Assembly: GCA_947478725.1 (NCBI GenBank)
Contig: CANJWZ010000014.1
Span: 1 to 64,000, forward strand
Direction of reading: 5' to 3'
Source of the DNA: Comamonadaceae bacterium
GTDB lineage: Bacteria; Pseudomonadota; Gammaproteobacteria; Burkholderiales; Burkholderiaceae_C
DNA length: 64,000 nt
Part shown: piece by piece, positions 50,654 through 59,450 of the stretch
Position numbering within the stretch: position 1 is the stretch's first letter
Layout of the letters: each line of letters starts with the position of its first letter
Program-made: the position numbers and the translations under genes
The notes under the pieces: generated by a model
Told to the model about the DNA's origin: nothing
The model's input: the letters and a program-made list of their open reading frames with translations, nothing else
The model's database searches: none

Positions 50654-50707
50654 TTGCTATGAATTAATGAGCGTATTGCCCTTGTATTCATTGGCTTTTT
50701 GGCCTGA
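50654..50707. repeat. Dispersed short repeat downstream of copA
   Basis: The copy starts TTGCTATGAATTAATGAGC, then TTGCCCTTGTATTCATTGGC and TTTTTGGCCTGAA. It is in the opposite orientation to the copies at 29966, 38272 and 46457. The T run could help end the copA transcript. Confidence 0.65.
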
Positions 50708-50945
50708 ATAACATCTTTAAACGGCTCAAAAATCCAAAGCGCGATCGACGAGCGCCTGTCATCACTTGTTGTGCGTCTCAAGACGGCAAAGGCTGCCCCC
50801 TGTGTCCTACAGCCAAAGCGTTGGCCGACATCTGCGCTGAACCCGTACTTTGGACGTGGGGCGTTGAAGGCATTGGCCGTCCAGCGACACGAAAAGACAA
50901 ACGCAAACAAACTGGCAAACGAACACGGACACAAAGAACGTCATC

Positions 50946-51083
50946 GTGAAAGCAAATGCCCTGATCAAATCGATGCTGCCGCAGGTGCCTTGGCGGTGAG
51001 TAGCGCATCGTTTGCTCAGGTCACATTATTCCAAGACAACAACTTTCGGGACTCGGCCCTTATCACCCAACGGGAGGTGTGTG
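50946..51083 (+). pseudogene. N-terminal remnant of a beta/gamma-crystallin-like secreted protein
   Basis: From the GTG at 50946 the frame begins 'MKANALIKSML'; after a shift of frame it continues 'AVSSASFAQVTLFQDNNFRD' and 'SALITQREV'. Together this is a signal peptide followed by the first strand of a beta/gamma-crystallin fold ('QVTLFQDNNFR'). The sequence then runs into the convergent acyl-CoA dehydrogenase gene, so the rest is lost. The other 300 bases between copA and this point hold the repeat at 50654 and no gene I can support. Confidence 0.55.
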
Positions 51084-51087
51084 ATGG

Positions 51088-52323
51088 TCAGCGCTTTTCG
51101 GGCAGCAGCAGGTGCCGCGCCAGCTCCAGCTTGGCAATCGATGCGCGGTGCACCTCGTCAGGGCCGTCGGCCAGTCGAAGGGTGCGCTGGTGCGCGTAGG
51201 CGTAGGCCAGCGGAAAGTCGTCTGACACACCGCCGCCGCCATGGGCCTGGATGGCCCAGTCGATGATCTGGCAGGCCATGTTGGGGGCCACGACCTTGAT
51301 CATGGCGATTTCGGCTTTGGCGACCTTGTTGCCGACCGTGTCCATCATGTAAGCGGCTTTCAGGGTCAGCAGGCGGGCCTGCTCGATCATGATGCGGGAC
51401 TCGGCAATGCGCTCGTGCCACACAGACTGGCTGGCAATGGGTTTGCCAAACGCCACCCGGCTGGTCAGGCGTTTGCACATCAGCTCAAGCGCGCGCTCGG
51501 CGCTGCCGATGGTGCGCATGCAGTGGTGGATGCGTCCGGGGCCAAGGCGGCCTTGGGCGATCTCAAAGCCGCGGCCCTCGCCCAGCAGCATGTTGTCAGC
51601 GGGCACACGAACGTTTTTCAAACGCACTTCCATGTGGCCGTGCGGCGCGTCGTCGTAGCCGAAAACAGTGAGCGGGCGAATCACGGTGATGCCGGGGGTG
51701 TTGGCGGGCACCAAGATCATCGACTGCTGCTCGTGGCGGCCTGCGTCAGGGTTGGTTTTGCCCATCACGATGTAAATCGCGCAGCGTGGGTCGCCCGCAC
51801 CCGACGACCACCACTTCAGGCCGTTGAGCACATAGTCGTCGCCGTCCCGTTCGATGCGGCATTGCACGTTGGTCGCGTCTGACGAAGCAACCTCGGGTTC
51901 GGTCATCAAAAACGCCGAACGAATCTCGCCGCGCAGCAGCGGGTCCAGCCACTGGTCTTTGTTGGCCTCGGAGCCGTAACGCGCAATGGTTTCCATGTTG
52001 CCAGTGTCGGGGGCCGAGCAGTTGAACACTTCGGCCGCAAAGGGCACCCGGCCCATGATCTCGCACAGCGGTGCGTATTCGAGGTTGCTCAGGCCTTCGG
52101 GCGCGCGCGGCGAATGTGGCAAAAACAGGTTCCACAGGCCAGCCGCTTTGGCCTTGGGTTTGAGCTCTTCAATGATGGCCGTCGGAACCCAGGCGTTGCC
52201 TTTGGCGCGGTTCTCGGCAATTTCTTTGAAAAAGCGCGCCTCGTTTGGGTAAATGTGCGCGTCCATGAAGGCCAGCAAGCGGGCCTGCATTTGTTGTACT
52301 TTGGGGGTGAAATTGAAATCCAT
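51088..52323 (-). CDS. Acyl-CoA dehydrogenase (ACAD11-like)
   Basis: The 411-residue flavoprotein has the ACAD order: '[20 protein letters not shown]' near the N-terminus, '[20 protein letters not shown]' for FAD/substrate contact, '[20 protein letters not shown]' and the C-terminal '[20 protein letters not shown]' with '[20 protein letters not shown]'. The catalytic Glu is not certain. It follows the phosphotransferase-like gene by 43 bases; the two resemble the halves of eukaryotic ACAD10/11, which act on 4-hydroxyacyl-CoAs. A short A-rich slippery leader (CTAAAAAATCTAAAAAATC on the minus complement) separates them. Confidence 0.93.
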   Translation of the reverse strand: MDFNFTPKVQQMQARLLAFMDAHIYPNEARFFKEIAENRAKGNAWVPTAIIEELKPKAKAAGLWNLFLPHSPRAPEGLSNLEYAPLCEIMGRVPFAAEVFNCSAPDTGNMETIARYGSEANKDQWLDPLLRGEIRSAFLMTEPEVASSDATNVQCRIERDGDDYVLNGLKWWSSGAGDPRCAIYIVMGKTNPDAGRHEQQSMILVPANTPGITVIRPLTVFGYDDAPHGHMEVRLKNVRVPADNMLLGEGRGFEIAQGRLGPGRIHHCMRTIGSAERALELMCKRLTSRVAFGKPIASQSVWHERIAESRIMIEQARLLTLKAAYMMDTVGNKVAKAEIAMIKVVAPNMACQIIDWAIQAHGGGGVSDDFPLAYAYAHQRTLRLADGPDEVHRASIAKLELARHLLLPEKR

Positions 52324-52366
52324 GCTGTCTCCTAAAAAATCTAAAAAATCTAAAAAAGTCTAAATA

Positions 52367-53458
52367 TCAAGCGCCGCTTTGAACGGCAAAGCCCCAGGCC
52401 ATCTTGGCCAGCACAGGCGCACCGGCGGCCGAACTGACAGCCTGCGCACTCGACGCCGTTCCAGCCTCGACCCGCTTGGCAATGCCTTGCAAAATAGCCG
52501 CCAGCCGGAACAGGTTGTACGCAAGGTAAAAGTTCCAGTCCGCCTTGAGCGCCTCGGGTGTGGTGATGCCGGTGCGTTCGCAATAGGTGGCGATGTACTG
52601 CGCCTCCGTCGGTATGCCCAGCGCCGCGATGTCCAGCCCACCGATGCCGCGAAACGTACCGGGTGGAATGTGCCAGGCCATGCAGTGATAGCTGAAGTCA
52701 GCCAGCGGATGGCCAAGGGTTGACAGCTCCCAGTCCAGCACCGCCAGCACGCGTGGTTCGTTAGGGTGAAACATCAGGTTGTCGAGCCTGAAGTCGCCAT
52801 GCACGATGCTGGTCATGGCTTCGTCGCGCGCCGTCAGCGGGATATTGGCCGGCAGCCAGGCCATGAGCTGGTCCATCTCGGGGATGGGTCGGGTGATGGA
52901 GGCGTTGTACTGCTTGCTCCAGCGGCCGATCTGGCGCTCAAAATAATTGCCGGGTTTGCCATAGTCAGCCAGCCCGCGTTCAGCAAACTTGACGCTGTGC
53001 AGGGCGCTGATGACGCGGTTCATCTCGTCATAAATCTCGCCGCGCTGCGCCTTGGTCATGCCGGGCAGGGACTGGTCCCACAGCACCCGGCCTGCAACGA
53101 ATTCCATCACGTAAAACATGCGGCCAATGATGGCTTCGTCCTCGCACAGGCAATGCATTTTGGCCACCGGCACAGCGGTGCCCTGCAGCCCGCGCATGAC
53201 CTTGAACTCACGCTCGACCGCATGGGCTGAGGGCAGCAGCTTGGCCACCGGGCCGGGCTTGGCGCGCATCACATACGACTGACTGGGCGTGATGAGCTTG
53301 TAAGTTGGGTTGGACTGGCCGCCTTTGAAAATTTCAACCTGCAACGGGCCTTTGAAGCCTGGCAGGTGCTGGTCGAGGTAGGTCGTCAAAGCGCCGATGT
53401 CAAAAGCGTGCTGCGCCGTGACGCCGCGTGTGCCGACAAAATGGTCGAAGTTGCTCAT
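52367..53458 (-). CDS. Aminoglycoside-phosphotransferase-fold kinase (ACAD10/11 N-terminal-like)
   Basis: The 363-residue protein has the APH kinase fold: N-lobe 'VEIFKGGQSNPTYKLITPSQ' and 'YVMRAKPGPVAKLLPSAHAV', the catalytic loop 'SIVHGDFRLDNLMFHPNEPR' and the metal-binding 'VLAVLDWELSTLGHPLADFS'. In ACAD10/11 such a kinase domain phosphorylates the hydroxyl of 4-hydroxyacyl-CoA and the dehydrogenase domain removes it. The neighbouring ACAD gene supports this role here. It follows the Crp/Fnr-type regulator by 12 bases. Confidence 0.88.
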   Translation of the reverse strand: MSNFDHFVGTRGVTAQHAFDIGALTTYLDQHLPGFKGPLQVEIFKGGQSNPTYKLITPSQSYVMRAKPGPVAKLLPSAHAVEREFKVMRGLQGTAVPVAKMHCLCEDEAIIGRMFYVMEFVAGRVLWDQSLPGMTKAQRGEIYDEMNRVISALHSVKFAERGLADYGKPGNYFERQIGRWSKQYNASITRPIPEMDQLMAWLPANIPLTARDEAMTSIVHGDFRLDNLMFHPNEPRVLAVLDWELSTLGHPLADFSYHCMAWHIPPGTFRGIGGLDIAALGIPTEAQYIATYCERTGITTPEALKADWNFYLAYNLFRLAAILQGIAKRVEAGTASSAQAVSSAAGAPVLAKMAWGFAVQSGA

Positions 53459-53470
53459 GTTTTAGAACGC

Positions 53471-54199
53471 TTAAGTTTTCTCAAGATCGGTTTCTGAAAT
53501 GCGCAGCAGCGCCTCACGGCTGCGCACCACCAGGCCCGCGGTTTCAATGCGAATAGCGTCCTCACGCTCCATCGCTTTGAGCTCCTGGTTGACGCGCTGG
53601 CGCGACGCGCCCAGCAGTTGCGCCAGCTCTTCTTGTGCCAATTGCAGGCCAATGCGCACCTCGGCATTGTTTGACAAACTGGGCACGCCGTAGCTGCGCG
53701 CCAGGTGCAGCAGCTGCTTGGCCAAGCGCGCGCGCAGGGGCAGGGTGTTCAAGTCCTCGACCAGGCCAAACAGCTGTCGAATGCGGCGGGCATGCAGACG
53801 CAGCATGGCTTCGTACAGTTCGACATGGGTGGCCAAGATTTTGCGAAAGTCGGCTTTGGCGACACACAAAATAGTGGTCTCGCCGTGGGCATAGGCGTCG
53901 TGGGTGCGCCGGTCGCCGTCAAAGATCGCCACATCGCCAAACCAGATGCCCGGCTCGACATAGGTCAGGGTGATCTGCTTGCCTGATATGGAGGTGGAGC
54001 TGACACGCACCGCACCTTTGGCGCAGGCGACCCATTCCTCGGGGGGGTCGCCCCGGGCGGCAATCAGGTCACCGTCTCGAAACCGTTTGACATAGGCACA
54101 GCGCAAGATGTCATGGCGCAGCGACGGCGACAAGGACGAGAACCAGCGCCCAGCATTGATCGCTTCGCGTTCTTCGATGGTAAGAATCGGGTCGTCCAT
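53471..54199 (-). CDS. Crp/Fnr-family transcriptional regulator
   Basis: The 242-residue protein has an N-terminal cyclic-nucleotide-type beta-roll ('VKRFRDGDLIAARGDPPEEW' and 'YVEPGIWFGDVAIFDGDRRT') and a C-terminal winged helix ('LQLAQEELAQLLGASRQRVN' and 'QELKAMEREDAIRIE'). It lacks an Fnr-type cysteine cluster, so it probably binds a small ligand rather than sensing oxygen. I use the ATG at 54199; a GTG six codons upstream is possible. It sits directly before the kinase and ACAD genes, which it may control. Confidence 0.88.
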   Translation of the reverse strand: MDDPILTIEEREAINAGRWFSSLSPSLRHDILRCAYVKRFRDGDLIAARGDPPEEWVACAKGAVRVSSTSISGKQITLTYVEPGIWFGDVAIFDGDRRTHDAYAHGETTILCVAKADFRKILATHVELYEAMLRLHARRIRQLFGLVEDLNTLPLRARLAKQLLHLARSYGVPSLSNNAEVRIGLQLAQEELAQLLGASRQRVNQELKAMEREDAIRIETAGLVVRSREALLRISETDLEKT

Positions 54200-54306
54200 G
54201 TCGGGGTGGTGTTGCACCTTTGCAGTTTAAGACCCATTGTCGCTTTAGCGCCAGACGCCGCCGGGTGGCGATGTCGCTTGGGTGTCTGCCCGCCGGGCTG
54301 GACAAT

Positions 54307-54381
54307 TCAATGACAGCTTCCTGACCAGCGGCGCAGACCTTGTTCCAGGTCGCCCAGGATGACGATGTTGGCGCGTGTCAT
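54307..54381 (-). pseudogene. N-terminal stub of a D-2-hydroxyacid dehydrogenase
   Basis: Twenty-four codons read 'MTRANIVILGDLEQGLRRWS' and end at a TGA. The start resembles D-2-hydroxyacid dehydrogenases ('NIVILDDYQDAVRKL' in the intact gene at 59451-60458). The ATG lies one base after the stop of the MmgE/PrpD gene (TAA-C-ATG), so it was once translationally coupled to it. Nothing of the remaining 300 or so residues is left before the regulator gene. Confidence 0.5.
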
Positions 54382-54382
54382 G

Positions 54383-55762
54383 TTATGGATGTCCGGGCAC
54401 CGCCAGCGCGACCAGCGCTTTGACATGGGCTGCGTCGCCAACGCCCCAGCAGGCGTTGATCAGTTCACGCGTCCGGCCAGCGCTCAACACCGGGTCGGAC
54501 AGGCCCTGGAATTTGGCTTCCAGCTGCGCATCGGTCATGGGGTTTTGAAGTGAGCCAATCGCGTGCTCGACAAACACATGCACGCGGCGGCCATCGAGCA
54601 GAACGGCGGTCACATCGGCGCTGGCTTCGTCAATCGAGTCATCGACCGTGGCCACCACCTTGCGGCGCAGCGCCACCATGTCGGGCCGGGTCACCACCGC
54701 GTCTGAAAATTCGTCTTCAGCCGCATAGCCAAACGTCAAGCCGGCAGCGCAGCCGTGGTACACGCTGAACTTGGCTTGCAGGCCGTCTTGCGGTTCTTTT
54801 TTGCCGGTGAGTTCCAGGACCAGTGAATGCACTTTCAGCTCAATGCGTTCGATCTGGTCAGGCGTGACGCCCTGTTTGCGCAACTGGGCGCAGGCATCAA
54901 TGCTGGGGTGAATCACGATGCCGCAGGCAAACGGTTTGTAGCTGTTAAACGAGATCTCAAAACGCTGGCCCAGCTCGTCGGTGATCTCGTCCCAGGTATT
55001 TTTGGTGGAGATGGTTTGCATCATGCCGCGCGGGGCTTCCAGGGCCTTGGGGCTGGCGGTAAAACCTTTGCTGGCCAGCAGGGCCGACACCAGGCCCGCA
55101 CGCGCTGCGCCGCCGGGGTGAAAGGGCTTGGTCATGGTGCCAAACTGCTCGCGCATGCCAATGGGCTGCGATGCGGCAATGCCCAGCGCCATGGCGGTTT
55201 GCTGCACATCGAGCTTGAGCAGGCGCGCGCAGGCCGCCGCTGCGCCCAGCGTGCCGGTGGAGCCGGTGATGTGCCAGCCGCGGTCGTAATGGTCAGGGTA
55301 CATGGCGTTGCCAACGCGGCATGACACGTCGATGCCAATCACCAGTGCGTCGATGAGCTCGCGGCCCGAATGGCCCAGGTGCTCGGCCATGGCCAAAACG
55401 GCAGATGCAACCGGCCCGGCTGGGTGGATGATGGTTTTGAGGTGGGTGTCGTCAAAGTCAAAAGTGTGCGATGTGATGCCATTGAGCAGCGCTGCGCTGG
55501 CCATGTCCACCTTCTCGCGGCGGCCCAGCACGCTGGCTTGCGGGGCGGGTTGCAGCATGTTGACGGCAGCCAGGGCTGCATCAGCCGCCTCATGGTGTGC
55601 GGCACCCACGGCGCAGCCCAGCCAGTTCATGAAAGTGCGGTGCGCCTCGTGGTCGACCGCGTCGCTCCAGCCTTTGGACGGGTGCGTGGCGACAAAGGTG
55701 GCCAGGGTTTGGGTGACGGGCGGGGCATTGTGATCGGCGGTGACTTGGGTGTTACGGGCCAT
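54383..55762 (-). CDS. MmgE/PrpD-family protein (2-methylcitrate dehydratase-like)
   Basis: The 459-residue protein has the MmgE/PrpD pattern: 'FMNWLGCAVGAAHHEAADAA', 'LLNGITSHTFDFDDTHLKTI' with 'IHPAGPVASAVLAMAEHL', 'GSTGTLGAAAACARLLKLDV' and 'FKPFHPGG'-type 'TKPFHPGGAARAGLVSALLA'. The family includes 2-methylcitrate and aconitate-type dehydratases or decarboxylases, and many members of unknown substrate. With a Bug receptor 150 bases upstream and CoA enzymes further on, an organic acid substrate is likely. The D-2-hydroxyacid dehydrogenase stub follows it directly. Confidence 0.88.
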   Translation of the reverse strand: MARNTQVTADHNAPPVTQTLATFVATHPSKGWSDAVDHEAHRTFMNWLGCAVGAAHHEAADAALAAVNMLQPAPQASVLGRREKVDMASAALLNGITSHTFDFDDTHLKTIIHPAGPVASAVLAMAEHLGHSGRELIDALVIGIDVSCRVGNAMYPDHYDRGWHITGSTGTLGAAAACARLLKLDVQQTAMALGIAASQPIGMREQFGTMTKPFHPGGAARAGLVSALLASKGFTASPKALEAPRGMMQTISTKNTWDEITDELGQRFEISFNSYKPFACGIVIHPSIDACAQLRKQGVTPDQIERIELKVHSLVLELTGKKEPQDGLQAKFSVYHGCAAGLTFGYAAEDEFSDAVVTRPDMVALRRKVVATVDDSIDEASADVTAVLLDGRRVHVFVEHAIGSLQNPMTDAQLEAKFQGLSDPVLSAGRTRELINACWGVGDAAHVKALVALAVPGHP

Positions 55763-55820
55763 GGTTTTGAGTAAGGTTAAGGATGAAAGTGAAAAGGAAA
55801 TGAGATTACGCTGGGGAAAC

Positions 55821-55876
55821 GCTATAAATTCAGGAGCATGTTATTCGCGTATTACTTGGGCTGGAGCCGTATTTGG
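55821..55876. repeat. Dispersed short repeat between Bug and PrpD-like genes
   Basis: The copy reads GCTATAAATTCAGGAGCATG, then TTATTCGCGTATTACTTGGG and CTGGAGCCGTATTTGG. It follows the plan of the other copies. It lies between the Bug stop and the PrpD-like start on the minus strand. Confidence 0.55.
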
Positions 55877-55919
55877 TGACTTTTTTGAGCTGTTTTCGGA
55901 CGATGGGATGTTTTTGGGG

Positions 55920-56897
55920 TCATTCCAGCGCGATATTTCTGTCTTTGGCCAATTGCGTCCATCGGTCGATGTCGGCCTTGATGAAGGCGGCGAACTGCTC
56001 GGGCTGCATCACCATCGGTTCAATCGCCTCGACCGACAGCTTGTCGCGCAGATCGGGCGCGCGCAGCACCACGGCCAGTGACTCGTTGAGTAAGTTGACG
56101 ATGGGGGCGGGTAGGCCCGCTGGCCCCACCACGCCGTACCACTGCTGCGCATCAAAACCTTTGAAGCCGGATTCATCCAGCGTCGGCAGGTCTTTGAACT
56201 GGGGGTGGCGCTTCAAACCCGTGACCGCCAGCGGCCGCACCCGGCCTGAGCGAATGTGCGGCACGGCAGCGGCCAAGCCGGGGAACATGGCCTGGGTTTG
56301 GCCGCCCATCAGGTCGGTGAACGCTGGGGCAATGCCCCGGTACGGGATGTGCACCATGAAGGAGTTGACCTGCTGCTTGAACAGCTCCATCGTCAGGTGC
56401 GTCAGGGAGCCCTGACCCGCCGAGCCATAGCTGACCTTGCCCGGGTTTTTGCGCAGGTACTCGACAAACTCTTTGACCGTTTTGACCGGCAGCGCACTGT
56501 TGACGACCAGCACATTCGGCGTCGCGCCAATCATGCCTATCGGCGTGAAGTCTTTGATCGCGTCATACGGCAGCTTGCGCGTGGCGGGGCTGGTGCCGTG
56601 GGTGGCGACATAGCCCTGCATCAGCGTGTAGCCGTCCGGCGCGGCGCGGGCTGTGGCCTGGGCGGCGATTACACCGCCGCCGCCGCTCTGGTTGTCAACA
56701 ATAAAGCTTTGCTTGAGCTGGTTGCCCCAGCGCTCGGTAACGGTGCGGCCCACCGTGTCGCTGCCGCCCCCAGCAGCCACAGGCACGATGTAGCGGATCG
56801 GTTTGGAGGGGTAGGTGGCGCCGGCAGATTGGGCCAGCACCAGGCTGGGTGCGCAGACAAGGGCGGGGGCTGATCGCAGCAGGGTGCGTCTTTTCAT
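55920..56897 (-). CDS. Bug/TctC-family periplasmic solute receptor 9
   Basis: The 325-residue product begins 'MKRRTLLRSAPALVCAPSLV' with a signal ending at 'VLAQ', then 'YPSKPIRYIVPVAAGGGSDT'. Later motifs are 'DNQSGGGGVIAAQATARAAP', 'YGSAGQGSLTHLTMELFKQQ' and 'HIPYRGIAPAFTDLMGGQTQ'. I use the ATG at 56897; the frame extends to 56978 without support. It lies between a crotonase and a PrpD-like gene in the minus-strand acid catabolic group. Confidence 0.9.
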   Translation of the reverse strand: MKRRTLLRSAPALVCAPSLVLAQSAGATYPSKPIRYIVPVAAGGGSDTVGRTVTERWGNQLKQSFIVDNQSGGGGVIAAQATARAAPDGYTLMQGYVATHGTSPATRKLPYDAIKDFTPIGMIGATPNVLVVNSALPVKTVKEFVEYLRKNPGKVSYGSAGQGSLTHLTMELFKQQVNSFMVHIPYRGIAPAFTDLMGGQTQAMFPGLAAAVPHIRSGRVRPLAVTGLKRHPQFKDLPTLDESGFKGFDAQQWYGVVGPAGLPAPIVNLLNESLAVVLRAPDLRDKLSVEAIEPMVMQPEQFAAFIKADIDRWTQLAKDRNIALE

Positions 56898-56987
56898 GGC
56901 GATGTCTCGGGTTGGGTTGTATGCGGCTTGGCTATGATTTTCGGGGGCCTGCTTTGTTGGCAGCCCTTTGGCGAACAACCGTTTTGC

Positions 56988-57767
56988 TCAGCGGTAGTTG
57001 GGGGGGCGCTTTTCCAGGAAGGCCTGAATGCCCTCACCGCCATTGGCGTGGTGCAGGTTCTGCACAAAATGGTCGCGCTCATCGTTCAGGTGCTGGCTGA
57101 GCGAGCTGCTGGCAGCACCGTTGACCAGTTCTTTGATGCTGCCCAGTGCATTGGCAGGGCGCGCATTGAGCCGCGCTGCCAGCAAGAGCGCTTCACGCAG
57201 GGCGCTGCCGCTGCTGCACACCTGATTGACCAGCCCGAAGTCATGCAGGCGCTGCGCGCTGATGCGGTCGCCGCACATCATCAATTGGTTGGCCAGTTGG
57301 CGCGGCAATGCCCTGGCCAGGGCCCAGCTGCCGCCGCCATCGGGCGACAAACCGACCGTGCTGTACGACATGACGAACACCGCGTTGTCGGCCGCCACAC
57401 AAAAGTCGCAAGCCAGCGCCAGTGAAAAGCCCGCCCCTGCGGCTGCGCCTTCTACGGCGGCGATCACGGGCTTGGGGTAGGTGTGGATGGAGTCGATCCA
57501 GCTGTGCAGCCCGTCGATGCTTTGCGCCTGCACGCTCTTGGCTTGCGCGCGATTGGCCAGCAAACGCTGCAAATTGCCGCCAGCGCAAAAAGCGCTGCCT
57601 TCGCCGGTGATGATGACGCTGCGTATCTCAGGGTTGGTCTCGGCGGCATTGAGCGCCTCAATGCCAGCTGCGTAAATTTCCGGGCTGAGTGCGTTTTTAA
57701 ACGCGGGGTTGCTGATGGTCAGGATCAGCGTCTGGCCTTCGCTCGTGCTGTTGAGTGCGCTTGGCAT
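56988..57767 (-). CDS. Enoyl-CoA hydratase/isomerase
   Basis: The 259-residue crotonase has 'VIITGEGSAFCAGGNLQRLL' and 'AAVEGAAAGAGFSLALACDF' as oxyanion-hole segments and 'YSTVGLSPDGGGSWALARAL' as the second active-site loop. It acts on a CoA thioester in beta-oxidation or aromatic-acid breakdown. Its start lies just after the stop of the 3-hydroxyacyl-CoA dehydrogenase, so the two are coupled and probably catalyse consecutive hydration and oxidation steps. Confidence 0.92.
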   Translation of the reverse strand: MPSALNSTSEGQTLILTISNPAFKNALSPEIYAAGIEALNAAETNPEIRSVIITGEGSAFCAGGNLQRLLANRAQAKSVQAQSIDGLHSWIDSIHTYPKPVIAAVEGAAAGAGFSLALACDFCVAADNAVFVMSYSTVGLSPDGGGSWALARALPRQLANQLMMCGDRISAQRLHDFGLVNQVCSSGSALREALLLAARLNARPANALGSIKELVNGAASSSLSQHLNDERDHFVQNLHHANGGEGIQAFLEKRPPNYR

Positions 57768-57768
57768 G

Positions 57769-59289
57769 CTAACTTTCTTCGTGCATCAAACTCAAACCGA
57801 TGGCACCCCGGCGGCGCAGCCACGGGGAAGGGCGGTAGCGCTGGTCACCATAGACGGTTTGCATGTTGAAGAGCACTTCCAGGATGTTTGTCGGGCCATA
57901 ACGGTCACCCATCGCCAAGGGGCCCAGCGGGTAGCTCAGGCCAAGCGTGACGGCAGTCTCTAAATCTTTGGGGCTGCAAATGCCTTGCTGGCAAATGTCG
58001 CTGGCAATGTTGACGATGGTGGCCACCACGCGCTGGGTGACAAAGCCGCCGCTGTCGCGTATGACGCTGACGGCCTTGCCGTCGCGTGCAAACAGGGCGT
58101 GCGCCGCATCCCGCATGTCGGTGCGGGTGGCAGGATTGGTGGCCAGCACGCGGCGTTTGGTCGCGCCATCGTCGATCAGCATGTCGATGCCAATGGTGCG
58201 GGCAGGGTCCAACCGTTCCACCACGGCAACGGTGGTGATGTCAAAGCCGAGCGGCGCGACCAGAGTCAGCGCTTTGGGGGAGGCGGAGGCGCCCGTTTCA
58301 ATCTTGGCGCCAAGGTCTTTGAGCAGCTGCAACAGCTCTGACCGGCGAGAGGCTCTGGGAGAAACCCAGATCGGCGGCATCTCAGCGACGTCGGGCACAG
58401 GCGCCTCAGGGGCGATCTGCATGACACCGGCGTCATATTTGTAAAACCCTTCTCCGGTTTTGCGACCCAGCATGCCCCCTGCCAGGCGCTGCGCGGTGAT
58501 GACGCTGGGGCGGTAGCGTGCTTCTTCGTAGTACTGGTGGTAGACCGACTCCATCACCGGGTGCGAGACATCCAGCGCGGTCAGGTCCATCAGTTCAAAG
58601 GGGCCGAGCTTGAAGCCGACCTGGTCGCGCAAAATGCGGTCAATCGTGGCAAAGTCTGCAATGCCTTCGCCGACGATTCGCAGCGCTTCAGTGCCGTAGC
58701 CTCGGCCTGCGTGGTTGACGATAAAGCCGGGTGTGTCTTGTGCCAGCACGGCGGTGTGGCCCATCTCTTTGGCGTAGCCAGAAAGCTGCGCACAGACGGC
58801 GGTATCGGTTTTCAGCCCGGCAATCACCTCGACGACCTTCATCAAAGGCACTGGGTTAAAGAAGTGGTAGCCCGCAAAACGCTGTGGGTTCTTGAGTTTT
58901 GCGGCAATGGCGGTCACAGACAGCGACGACGTGTTGGTGACCAGCACGCATTGCGGCAAAACAAGGCTTTCGAGCTCGGCAAACAGGGTTTGCTTGACAT
59001 CCAATCGCTCGACGACCGCCTCAATAATCAGGTCGCAATCAGCCAGTTCAGCCAAGGTGGCGGCTGGCAAGACGCGGGTTTTGTGGGCTTCAGCAGTGGG
59101 GCTGTCGAGCCTGTTTTTGGCGACCATCTTGTCCCACTGCGCCGCCAGCTCGGTTTTGGCTTTCTGGCTGGCATCTGGCTGCAGATCGAACAGCTTGACG
59201 ACGCTACCGGCCTGCGCTGCAATTTGAGCAATGCCTCGGCCCATGGCGCCTGTGCCGACGATGCCAACAGTTTTGTAGAGAGGGTTCAT
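57769..59289 (-). CDS. 3-hydroxyacyl-CoA dehydrogenase (PaaH-like)
   Basis: The 506-residue protein has the NAD motif 'VGIVGTGAMGRGIAQIAAQA', the catalytic His region 'AGYHFFNPVPLMKVVEVIAG', and 'TPGFIVNHAGRGYGTEALRI', followed by two helical dimerisation repeats. The second repeat ('YPLGPLAMGDRYGPTNILEV') is the reason for its length and is typical of the PaaH/3-hydroxyadipyl-CoA type. It oxidises 3-hydroxyacyl-CoA with NAD. It precedes the crotonase gene in the same unit. Confidence 0.92.
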   Translation of the reverse strand: MNPLYKTVGIVGTGAMGRGIAQIAAQAGSVVKLFDLQPDASQKAKTELAAQWDKMVAKNRLDSPTAEAHKTRVLPAATLAELADCDLIIEAVVERLDVKQTLFAELESLVLPQCVLVTNTSSLSVTAIAAKLKNPQRFAGYHFFNPVPLMKVVEVIAGLKTDTAVCAQLSGYAKEMGHTAVLAQDTPGFIVNHAGRGYGTEALRIVGEGIADFATIDRILRDQVGFKLGPFELMDLTALDVSHPVMESVYHQYYEEARYRPSVITAQRLAGGMLGRKTGEGFYKYDAGVMQIAPEAPVPDVAEMPPIWVSPRASRRSELLQLLKDLGAKIETGASASPKALTLVAPLGFDITTVAVVERLDPARTIGIDMLIDDGATKRRVLATNPATRTDMRDAAHALFARDGKAVSVIRDSGGFVTQRVVATIVNIASDICQQGICSPKDLETAVTLGLSYPLGPLAMGDRYGPTNILEVLFNMQTVYGDQRYRPSPWLRRRGAIGLSLMHEES

Positions 59290-59450
59290 GAGACAGGATT
59301 ATTACGCAGGCCATGCCCGCGTCTTTGACCAACAGCTTTGACGCTGTTGATGCAGCACCAGATGCAAGCGAGAAGGTCTCGCGACCAGTTCGTGCGACAA
59401 ATGCAACACGCCAACCACCAAAAGCCTGGCAACGAGGCTGGGTATGTTGC

